NCBI RefSeq assembly: GCF_048544455.1
Contig: NC_133537.1
Coordinates: forward strand, 19,281,541-19,345,540
Length of the DNA: 64,000 nt
Source: Silene latifolia
Lineage: Eukaryota; Streptophyta; Magnoliopsida; Caryophyllales; Caryophyllaceae
Direction: 5' to 3'
Both the position numbers and the translations under genes were made by a program. Below the pieces are notes generated by a model. It was not told the DNA's origin, ran no database searches, and saw nothing but the letters and a program-made list of their open reading frames with translations. Below are positions 49,192-58,656 of the stretch, piece after piece. The number at the start of each line of letters is the position of its first letter. The first letter of the stretch is position 1.

Positions 49192-49479
49192 GGGGGTGTT
49201 TGGTTGGAGCTTTTGGAATGGATTGGAATGGATTCAATCCATTCTAGTGTTTGGTTGGGGTGATTTGGAATGGAGTTAGATACCCAATGGATTCTAACTC
49301 CACCTCAACCCCTTGAAATCTCATACCCATCCTCCCACCTTGGATTCAAACTCCATTCCCCCCTTCTATAATTTATGTTGAACCAAACAAGATTAGACAA
49401 GTATGGATTTAGAACTTCATACTACTATACTATCAAACTCCATACCATTCCATTCCAACTTGTTGAACCAAACGACCCC
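49192..49479. mobile_element. MITE with GGGGGTGTTTGGTT ends
   Basis: A 288-bp element has inverted ends GGGGGTGTTTGGTT on the left and GGGGTCGTTTGGTT on the right (reverse complement). The interior repeats GGAATGGATTGGAATGG in both orientations and is noncoding. Flanks are TTA and TAA, so the duplication is not clean. The end sequence is typical of Tourist/PIF-Harbinger-like or hAT-like MITEs of plants. A diverged relative lies at 62974-63377. Confidence 0.65.
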
Positions 49480-49489
49480 TAATATTAGA

Positions 49490-49910
49490 CTGCGGAACCT
49501 TGTGGCCGGCGGTAGTAATTAGGTCAAATGATCCCCGCCATCATACGACATTATATAAATATATAATAGGCAACGACAAGGAAGACTCGCCCACAAGAGT
49601 TACCGTCCCGAGTTGGTTGATCTCGATGAGTCACTAGTGACTCGCCACAACACGTTCAGCTATCACAAGTACAAAATTAAGATACAATTCACTGTCTATA
49701 AATACTCAACCATACCAAGGTAACGGATACAAGAACCTAAAGTAGTGTTCACATACAACTACTCTCTTTCTCTACAAAGAAGTCATTAAGAAGAAGACTT
49801 ACCTTAGTAACCTCACGCGCTAAGGTACTTTACTTTCCGCACGTACTGACTTAGGCATCGAAAGGGTAGGTCTTGAACACCCAGGTTAGGTTAGCAGATG
49901 AAAGTAACAA
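49490..49910 (+). repeat. Probable LTR remnant
   Basis: This segment has the look of a plant LTR: a TATA box (CTATAAATACTC near 49697), a pyrimidine-rich stretch (CTCTCTTTCTCT) and the string GTACTGACTTAGGCATCGAA (about 49844-49863), which I know from the 3' part of many plant LTRs. Exact ends and family are not determined. Confidence 0.4.
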
Positions 49911-49959
49911 ATAAATATAAGTAACCTTTGAACAAGCAGGTAGAGTAGGTCTCTCTTAC

Positions 49960-50165
49960 GACGGTTTTATGTTAAAACAAGAAAATGTCAATACTTTTTA
50001 ATAGAAAGTACATTTAATGATAAAATGTTATAACTAAAGTTATCACGTTTAAAAAAAAAAACTAATTTTATCAGGAAATATTTACATTTTATCATAAAAT
50101 TGTCACATTTAATGTCTTAATTTCAGACGGAAATAGTCCGTTAGAAACAAGAATTTGCTAAAAAA
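49960..50165. repeat. Dispersed AT-rich repeat
   Basis: It contains TTTCAGACGGAAATAGTCCG followed by AGAAACAAGAATTTGC, matching a diverged copy at 46430-46545 that ends with nearly the same string. The shared right end suggests a small mobile repeat of unknown class. Confidence 0.4.
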
Positions 50166-50476
50166 AATGCAATCACACAATACATAATGGAATTTCCTTT
50201 GTTAACCACGTGGGTCAGGTCCAAAACTCACTACCAAGGAATGATTCATTAACTGGGCCAACACCTAACTTGATAGGTCTTCAGATTACTCCCCCGGCAT
50301 CCTGTGGGCTTTACCGAATGGCCAGATACAGGTCCGAACAGCTGTCGATATTGAAGTTTCCTAAAAACAGTAGCCCAATACACGCTCCTTAACATTTGGT
50401 TAAGGGACGTATTCTCCGGGAGCACAACAAAACGCGACTTCAATCTGCATATCAGTACGTCATGCAGGGGCCGTTT

Positions 50477-53342
50477 CTAGGAGTCCAAGCATCTAGTTTC
50501 ATCCAACTTGTCGGGATGAATAACACCTTGAACAAATTGGTTGATGCTACTTTTTTTAGCCTACAAATATAGCCACTTACCTTTTTAGATCACAGTACAA
50601 GAACATTGGTTATACTATATGCCACGAATCTAAAGACCTACTCCGTAAGTTTGATTGTTCATCTCACAGAAATGTTTGTTAAATTAAAAGTCGAACCATC
50701 ATCATGAAAACTGAAAAATCATGTATATACAAAGGAAAACAGAGAGTACTAGACAACTAAGATTGTGATTCGCATTACCTTAACTCCGATAGCCATCGCT
50801 GTTTTGACCTTAACAACCTCGCCCAACCTCAGAGAACCTTCTTTCTTATCTTTGACATACAAAAGTGGTACTTTCCTGGAAGTAGCCAAGCTTGGCAGAT
50901 GCTTAATGAGCGACTTGGGGTTGCAGTCCGATGCTACTAGCACCGCCTGGTTTTACACGAAGAAAGAAAAAAGGTTTAACGTAGAGCAATGGAACATTGA
51001 TAGAGTGATAGACCATTGATGTCTAGCGTTACTCATCCTTGTGAACAAATGCAAACAAGGAATGGTGAATGTGACGTGACACCAATGTTCTATATCATAT
51101 TCTTACTCATGGTTGGCTCGTCAACAATTATGTGAGAAACCTATGACCTCCAAGTTGTCCATGCAAAACTATATACGACCACCTATCTTCATACATGCGG
51201 TGTATTCGGTTTCAATAAAGCCTAAATTGCTAAACGCCTGTGGCAAGGCAAAGGGGGTCAGATGTTCACGGCACACTGCTACTTCGTGAATCGTGATAAA
51301 GAGAAGCATGGAGAGGTTAGCAAACCATTTTGCTTTATTATTTGTATTTTGAAGCAAGAGAATACCAAGTCCATAGGACAGAGTTAGCTCTAATAGGGCA
51401 TATAGTATTATACTCCCTCCTTCCCGGTCATTTATTGTCCTTTTGTTTTGGCACAAAGACCAAGAAAAGAGGAGATAGCCAATTACTAAATGACATGTGG
51501 ACCACATTGAGTGTGAATGAGCAAATTGTTCATCAAATGCATTCCTAAAATAGAAAGGACAACAAACGACTGAGACACCCTAAAATGGAAAAGGACAACA
51601 AATGACCAGGACGGAGGGAGTACGTAGTTAACTCCACATCTCAAACTCAAACCCTATATAGCTAACAGCTATACCCAATATATCAAAGACGCTTGTCTAT
51701 AATCTGAGTAGCCGGCTTGCGCAGCCTCAGTGCGGGAGTGTAAGCTATTCAATTCTCTTTTACGCATAACTTCTCTTTGTGATCAAAATGTTACACAAGC
51801 CAACTAGTACAATACTCCACGTAAAAGAAAATAAACTCCCATAAAAAGAACAAAAAAAGGTGGAACCACATCACCAACACGATCAAAGGCAACCTCTTAG
51901 AACGTTGCATTGCATCATCACCAACAAAACGATCACTTTTAAGTTCTAATGCATGCAGATCAAGGCCATAGGACAGAGACTATAGTAAAGGATTTTTAGA
52001 ATCCAAACCTAAAAACAGAGATTGAAAATATTGTCAAATGAAGCTATAATACATGGTAGCTGGTAAGATCCCAAACACTAATTCATAAGGGATGATAAAT
52101 GATACTCCGTATTTGTCAACAACTTGCAACATCATTAACATATATAGTATCTCAAACAAAGTTTCTCCCTAAACAGGTTAAGTGCTAATATCCGTCAATC
52201 TATAATGATTAATGATTAATTCTTCCGAAACTGCCTGTTAACTAAGGGATTGCATACCACAGAGGCACAGAGCTCCCTTCATCTCCAAAGATAACTTTCA
52301 GGACTTTGGTTAAGTAAATTTCTCTCTTGAAGCCTCTACACATTCAGTCAAACAAATTCCTTTCACTGCTAGATATATTCATACTTCATAGAGCAAAACT
52401 TCTCGTCAGAAACAGTCTCATGCTAGGATAGCCTTTTATACAAATTTTATAAAGAAAATGCATTTTTCACAGCAATTATCCGCTTCATTTGCTCTCTAAC
52501 CCCACCCCTATACCTTCTGAGCATGAGATCCATAAAATGATAAACAAGCCTAAACAGCTAAGCAGATTTCACTACGAAAATCAAAGAACAAACCTGAAGT
52601 GGGGTGGCAGATGCGGCATTGTCCAAAGGGTTCATTCGCTCAAGCAATCGTGTCACTTCGTTTATCCCGACAGCAAACTGCATCTGCTCATCATCGCCAT
52701 ACACACCAAATACTAATCAAACTATTATATTAATTTATTATCCGCTGCTAATCAATGCAAAATTCATTCTTGGACAAGAAATGAAGACTAACCTTAAACC
52801 AGAATTTGTCAGGCAAAGTTTGATTAGACTGTCTTTCAGATTCGATAACCCTACAATTAATTAATACATATCATACACGAGAAGAAACTAGTCATGCAAA
52901 AATTCAAGCTTTTTGAACTAACCCAATAAACAGGTATTAAAAACAAGTATTCTCTCCGTCTCAAATAGTTTGTTTTAACTTTGATTAAAATGCAAATAAA
53001 AAATGTCAAACTGGCAAATATGTACTCCCGACATGGTTAAACTGACCTTTGGAAGGAATTGAGAAAGGTGACAAGACGGTCTCCTTCAAAGCTGTCATGT
53101 TGATCGGATTGCAAGCTTAAAACAGCAAGAAACACACACACACACACACAAAAATAATCAAAATAAAAGGATAGTAAAATTGATAATGCAAGTAATGAAA
53201 ATTGGCAGTAATAACTGAGAATAGAGGAACAAATTCAGTACATATTGTTGGAATGAAGATTATGGTGCTTCTTTTGACTGTGGTTTGATTCAGTAACAGG
53301 AAGTTGGGCATCAGAGGCTTTTCTTTTACTTCTTGACGGCAT
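50477..53342 (-). CDS. L7Ae/L30e-family protein, RNase P/MRP subunit p38-like
   Basis: A six-exon host gene on the minus strand: 53342-53242, 53115-53047, 52850-52793, 52683-52594, 50946-50779 and 50560-50477. All introns are GT-AG and phases agree, giving 189 residues from MPSRSKRKAS to TRCLDS. The N-terminus is short and basic (nuclear-type). Residues 58-100 match the family segment LPDKFWFK...FAVGINEVTR. Residues 107-162 form the L7Ae core (VLVASDCNPKSLIKHLPSLA, VPLLYVKDKKEGSLRLGE), which binds kink-turn RNA. The whole pattern is that of plant L7Ae/L30e/S12e/Gadd45 proteins related to RPP38, a subunit of RNase P and RNase MRP. RNA binding is well supported; membership of RNase P is inferred. 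The start of exon 4 could shift by 6 bp. The gene is divergent from TIM14. Confidence 0.82.
51413..51620. mobile_element. Stowaway MITE in an intron of the L7Ae-family gene
   Basis: A 208-bp element begins CTCCCTCCTTCCCGGTCATT and ends with its complement (GACCAGGACGGAGGGAG), flanked by TA (51411-51412 and 51621-51622). It lies within the 1.65-kb intron between exons 4 and 5 of the minus-strand gene. The arms are imperfect, so it is not new. Confidence 0.88.
51674..51706. repeat. Dispersed short repeat, copy 1
   Basis: The string around ATATATCAAAGACGCTTGTC also occurs at 58445-58477 (near identical over 33 bp) and, more diverged, at 58877-58909. The full unit and class are unknown. Confidence 0.5.
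52952..53032. mobile_element. Possible Stowaway remnant
   Basis: CTCTCCGTCTCAAATAGTTTG is a typical decayed Stowaway end, but the opposite end is only hinted at by TACTCCCGAC near 53025. It lies in an intron of the L7Ae-family gene. Confidence 0.35.
53131..53149. repeat. (CA)n microsatellite
   Basis: A run of eight or more CA units. On the minus strand it supplies the TG-rich tract just before the splice acceptor of exon 2 of the L7Ae-family gene (acceptor at 53116), so its length could affect splicing. Confidence 0.7.
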
Positions 53343-53875
53343 CTTTGGCTTTTCCAGTCTTTCTCGATAACTTTCTTAACCTTCCCTTCCCTCCGGTTAT
53401 TTAAAATATAAACCCATGAACCGGCTCAAACCAAACGATTATAAATCATTTTGAAGAGGCCGGACTTCTCTCTGTCCCCAAAATCCCAAATCCAATTTTC
53501 CATTTCCTAGTGAGTCGATCTAATTTTGACTTTTTTTTTTTTTTAATAAGGTAAGAAAATTAGATTGATCCTTTGGGATAGGACTAACATATCTCATCCT
53601 TTCGAATGAGTGAGATAAGTTGAAGTCACCGGCTTTCAAACCACCTCGAAAGAGTTGGACATTCATGTTCAATAGAAGCCATAAAATCAGCAATCTTATT
53701 GGCTTCACGGAACATTAATATCACCCGAGTCAAACCAATTTGAAACAATCTAATTCTAAATGACGTGATATAAAAATGAGCTAATAGAAATCGGTCGATT
53801 TGAAAGAAACATTTTACGGATTTTCTCCATGGTAACCCTTACCATTTGATTTTTTTCTTTTTTTATAATGGTACC

Positions 53876-54374
53876 CTAGGTAGCACGGACACTTCTCCTA
53901 ATCAGCCGTCCCGTGTCCGACACCGTGTCGGACACCGACACTCCTCGGACACACGTCGAAACGTGTCGGACACCTACAAAGCCGTGTCTAACTTTCTACA
54001 TTTATTCGGGCACGTGTCCGACGCGTGTCTATAGTATTTCGGCCGTGTCCGACGCGTGTCCATGACATTTGGACATCATTTGGGGTGAATGATGTTCTTT
54101 AAGCGTGAAATGAGCTGTCGAAAGAGATTGATTAAAAGATTCGTTTGGATGGTAAATGAAAACGAGTTATAATCAAGGGCAAGTTTTAGCTTCACATATT
54201 TAAATTTAATATCAAATACTTTTATAAAAATAAAATCGAACGTTTATAATTATAAAATATATATATTATTAAATTTAAATAACGTGTCCCGTGTCCTAAA
54301 TTTCAAGGGATGCCGTGTCACGTGTCCGTGTCGTGTCCGTGTCCCGTGTCCGTGTCCGTTTTGGTGCTACCTAG
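53876..54374. mobile_element. hAT-like MITE with 8-bp target duplication
   Basis: A 499-bp noncoding element is bounded by CTAGGTAGCA and TGCTACCTAG and flanked by a perfect 8-bp duplication ATGGTACC (53868-53875 and 54375-54382), the size made by hAT transposases. Next to each end is a dense array of GTGTCCG/CGGACAC-type short motifs, about 150 bp on the left and 90 bp on the right. The middle is AT-rich. It lies between the divergent L7Ae-family and TIM14 genes. Confidence 0.82.
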
Positions 54375-54382
54375 ATGGTACC

Positions 54383-55302
54383 TACCTCTCTTTTTCGAAA
54401 ATAAAACTTTAACTAGTCGTAACTTTTCGCTATGAGTTCCGAAATTATATACTATACAGTATATTTTTTTGGGGAATCAATCCTACACAATCTTCGATTT
54501 GGAAAACAAATCACAGTTTTTTTTAAACTTATAGTCGGGAGTTATTTTTTAACACAATAAACTTTGATCGAACATAACTTCAGTATATAAGTTCAGAAAG
54601 CGGTGATTTTTTACCAATACATGGTCTTTTTGAGAGCTTAGGTTTGGAATTTTTTTTTATTCGTTTTCTAAACTCGTAACCAAATGTTATAACTAGTCGA
54701 AGATTTTTCCTAAAAAATGACCGGCGCCATTGAAAAAAAAAATGAAATAATTAAGAAGTACAATTGAGAATATGGCAATGCTTTATGATTGTGAGTTGAC
54801 TCAAGTTGACCAAAAATGACTTCATTGACCCGATTCTAAATGACCTATATGTACTTACTCAGTTACTCATACCTTAACCCACCGAGATTGTGCATTAAAA
54901 AATCACCCGATTAAACATATAGAGTCGTGAATCATTAACGCCACTTGAACATGCATCACGAACCCAACTCCAACAAGAGTCGGGCTCACATAGATATGCA
55001 GGTTAGGAGCGAGTTCGACTAAATGATAAATATTGGAAAATACTGTACATTATTCACACCCGGTCCATTTTGGAAGCCAAAAGAACCCAATCAAATAAGC
55101 TGTCCCATCTATAAACCGCCCTTATCCAAACCCTACTTAACACACATACTAACACAAATTCTCGACTTGATTGGAAAGGTGAATTACTGATCCATCAAAA
55201 CTAGTAAACGTTATTAATTGAAAAAAATCCTAAATAACACAAAAACCACAACCCAGTAGCGCCAACAGAAGTAGAGGAACAGCAAAATTATAATCCGCTG
55301 CT
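54383..55302. promoter_or_regulatory. Upstream region of TIM14
   Basis: No gene is seen here. A TATA-like CTATAAAC (about 55110) precedes a pyrimidine-rich stretch and several AAACCCTA-like strings (ATCCAAACCCTAC near 55125), which resemble the telo-box common in promoters of plant genes for organelle and translation proteins. Transcription probably starts shortly after, giving a 5'UTR of some 150 bp; this is inference. Confidence 0.4.
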
Positions 55303-57715
55303 ATGGTAGGTAATTTCATCCTCTTCGTTTCCATCTATTCTCTTTTTTATTTTATTTATTTGTTTTCTTTCATCAACATCTACAATTATATCCCTTTCTG
55401 GGTGCTGACTGCTTTATATGATTCATTTTTTGATTGCTGATTTGACTGTTGACGCAAGTTTTAATTTTAGGGTTTGCAGTTGATGGGTTTTTTTTTAGAT
55501 TAATGTTCTGATAGTACCCTTGTTTGAAACTTTTGAAATAGCAAGTCTTTTTCTCAAAATCAATATAGTTGAAATTACATTAGAACTTGAATGGAAGAGA
55601 CGGTTTCTTACTTAGTTAGGTCCTTTTAATTGTTCGTGACTCAAAATGACTCTTTTGTTCATACATATGGGTTCTAGGTTGTTTAAAAAATACTATGGGT
55701 TAAGGGTTGTTGCATCATACTTGTAGTAGATGGCGAGTTTTAATTTGGATGGAGGTGCAGGGTGCTACCGCAGTCCGTTGGTTGTCAATTTGTCATACAA
55801 ACTAGTACTCCGTAGTGGTTTGTGGTCAATTATTATTTATTTTCTAACCATTAATTTATTCAAATATGTAAATGGTTGGATAATGTTAAATTCCTTTAGC
55901 TTGGTTCATCATGAGACCTTTTTTCATATTATCATCCAAAAGAAGTTGTCGGTGGTGTATATTGTGAGAATATTTTGCTGATGTTGGCATCGTCTGAAAG
56001 CCAAAGTCAGACGGCCAACGACAATGAAAGCCAAAGCCAAAATTCATTACTAAGGGGCGTGATTGGATAATTGGATTATGGCAATAGAGAGGCGATATGA
56101 CTAAAGTAGGAAGATAGCAGTGCATTGGAAGATGGTGGTGGTTAAGGCAGGAAAATATTCGCAGGACTAATAACTAATTACCCTCATCTGTAGCTTTTTC
56201 CTCGCCTGGTCATTTCTTAATCGCGATATGTTTGTGCTTCTTAGCTTTTGAAATTTAGAACTTTCTCAAGGGGGTTTCCTTTCTCCCTGCCTTAGTTCCC
56301 TAAATGGCTACAATGCTACATCCTATTATTTTTTCTTATCTCCCTTTTTTTTTTTTTGCTGTTGAACTCGTGTTTTCCTTTTTTATCGGGTGCTAGCATG
56401 GTGCTACTTGAGTTATTTATACTCTGCTAATATGCCAATTTGTTTAATTCCAATAGGTAGTTCCACTCATAGCTGGGGCGGCTATTGCTGCTACTGCTGT
56501 TGCTGGTAAATATGGTATTCAAGCTTGGCAAGCATTCAAGGCAAGACCGCCTAGACTTCGCAAATTTTATGAAGGTGGGTTCCAGCATAAGATGACAAGG
56601 CGCGAAGCAGCTTTAATACTTGGAGTCAGGTAGTATACTTTTTCAAACATACCTCATTTGGTAGTATAACATTATAAGACACAAGTGATATGAACGTGAA
56701 ATTTTGCTTTTTAGTTCTGTCTGATCAGTGTTCACGGATGCCATCATTTATGTCTGCTTAGTGAAGTCCTAAAGTGGGCATAAAAGGCTAGATTGTGTCA
56801 AATTAAGCAGGATTTGGTGTGTTTTAAGGCTGTTGGACTTGAAACTTGAAAGTATCGTGTTACTGTTAACATACATCAAACTGACAAGGCTGAGTATCAT
56901 GCTTGATAATCATTAGACATGTAAGGCATCAATTTGCCTTGTCTGTTATCGTTCACATGCTTAGCCTCGTTAAAGGCCTGTTAATATATGCTACTTTGAA
57001 TTTTCATCTCACCTCGCAACACTCCGATATGGGTCTAACATGTGGACACTTCTAGTTTAAAGTTAAAACCAAAACTATGAAATTTTTCATACAACAGTCT
57101 AGTCTGACATGTGTACTGTGTACACGCACGCATTCATGATTCATGTTGAAAACTTCTAAACCGAGTCAAAGCAACATAGCTGCTTACATATGTTATAGCC
57201 CGGGAAATGGATCATTTGGGTCAACTACAGGTCGAACCATTTTGTTTATGTTTGGTTTAAGGTTGGGCCGAGTCAGATCATTTTGTGTCATAGTATTTTA
57301 CGGGTGTGTTATTTTCGGATCATTTAGGGGTATGAGGTCGACGTTGAGCCCATGAAATTTGGGTCAGAGCCTCAGATGGGTTTGTTTGCTCCAACACAGT
57401 GCGGGTCAGGGCAGTTCTACCTGTCGACATAGACATATCACATATGTATGTCTCATGCTGCTAGTTCAGCAGCTTGAGATTTGCCTGTTCAGTTCTACAC
57501 TAATTGCAGGTGAAACTTAAAATGTTGGTATTGATTGTTAAGAGCTAAAATTTGACAGGGAAAGTGTAGCTTTGGAGAAGGTAAAGGAAGCTCATAGAAG
57601 GGTCATGATAGCAAACCACCCAGATGCTGGTGGTAGCCATTACCTGGCCTCAAAGATTAACGAAGCCAAAGATCTGATGCTCGGGAAATCAGAGAACAGT
57701 TCCTCACCTTTCTAA
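55303..57715 (+). CDS. TIM14: Mitochondrial import inner membrane translocase subunit TIM14 (PAM18)
   Basis: Three coding exons (55303-55305, 56457-56629 and 57559-57715) with GT-AG introns and consistent phase give 110 residues ([10 protein letters not shown] to SENSSSPF). Plant TIM14 proteins are about 112 residues. Residues 3-22 form one membrane segment. Residues 23-48 are the conserved linker ([20 protein letters not shown]). Residues 49-104 form the J domain, with the HPD tripeptide at 79-81 ([10 protein letters not shown]). The family is the J-protein of the presequence-translocase motor; it stimulates mitochondrial Hsp70 at the matrix side of the TIM23 channel. The first coding exon is only the ATG. 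Exon 2 has a stop (TAG) directly upstream in frame and no alternative ATG at its start, so this start is needed. It is convergent with the CGR-type gene. Confidence 0.93.
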
Positions 57716-58656
57716 GTCCTGCTTTGTTGGCTATGTCGGCATTTGCCCGCCATGATATTTTTAGTTGGTTGACATTTTAGTGGTCAGATTAGAGTTGGTA
57801 AAGGTTTATTTTGAGCTATATAAAGGATAACAAGATGAATTGTTCAAGATTCAAGATTGTTTCGGACAAATTAGATTCAAAACGGAGTGAATAGTGATCT
57901 CATAGTTGTTCGATGCTGTAGTTTAACCTTACATAATTGGATTTGGATCTGGGTAGATTCACAAGGGCCGCAGAGTGCTCCTTCTTGAGTTTTAATGGGT
58001 CTTCTACTAGCAATACAAATGTGGAGTACTTTACAAAGTTCCATTATTAGCTTTGCAAAACCACAGCTCAGAATATTATTCGATCCCTGAAACTCCTTCC
58101 AACATTTAAAGGCTATAAAAGTTTTAATGAGAGTCTATATGAAATCAGAAACATCTCTGCCTTTCTTTTCTTTGGCCTCGTATCTCTATAACTCAAAGTT
58201 TACTGCATACTGAAATGAATGATGTGTCTTGACTTTTTTACTAATTGAACTTTTCAACAGGCAAACAATTGTACATTTGTACTAATATATTGCTCGTGCT
58301 GATTGAAGTTTGTTTCGGTAATGTAATTATAACACATTGCAAAAGTGTTTCGGCATGGGTTATATATTTTTCAAAGCATTTAAACTGCACCCCTCGAAAC
58401 AAGCTGTAATAGAGCATAAAATTAACTCCACATTATACCCATTACCCAATATATCAAAGACTCTTGCCTATAATCTGCGTGGTCAGCCCAACCCGAATTC
58501 AGGGAACAATAGGATTGCACCGACCACCAAAAGTCAACAAACATTTGCTACACCACAGCTAACATTACACAACATACACTATGTATTCTAATTCTATTGA
58601 GGCATCTACAACTTAAGGATTGCACCGACCACCAAAAGTCTCAACGAGTGCGTTAA
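57716..58656. other. Convergent 3' regions of TIM14 and the CGR-type gene
   Basis: No gene is seen. The TIM14 3'UTR probably ends within the first 300-500 bp. A 25-bp sequence starting AGGATTGCACCGACCACC occurs twice, at 58511-58535 and 58616-58640, directly next to the end of the CGR-type gene. A dispersed repeat copy lies at 58445-58477. Confidence 0.5.
58511..58640. repeat. Direct repeat of 25 bp, 105 bp apart
   Basis: The two copies (58511-58535 and 58616-58640) are identical over AGGATTGCACCGACCACC plus seven more bases. The sequence between them is not repeated. It lies in the likely 3'UTR of the minus-strand gene. Confidence 0.8.

Noticed and set aside
52489-52864. Plus-strand open frames across the L7Ae-family gene
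   Set aside because: They are shadows of the minus-strand exons, which show conserved protein sequence and matching splice phases.
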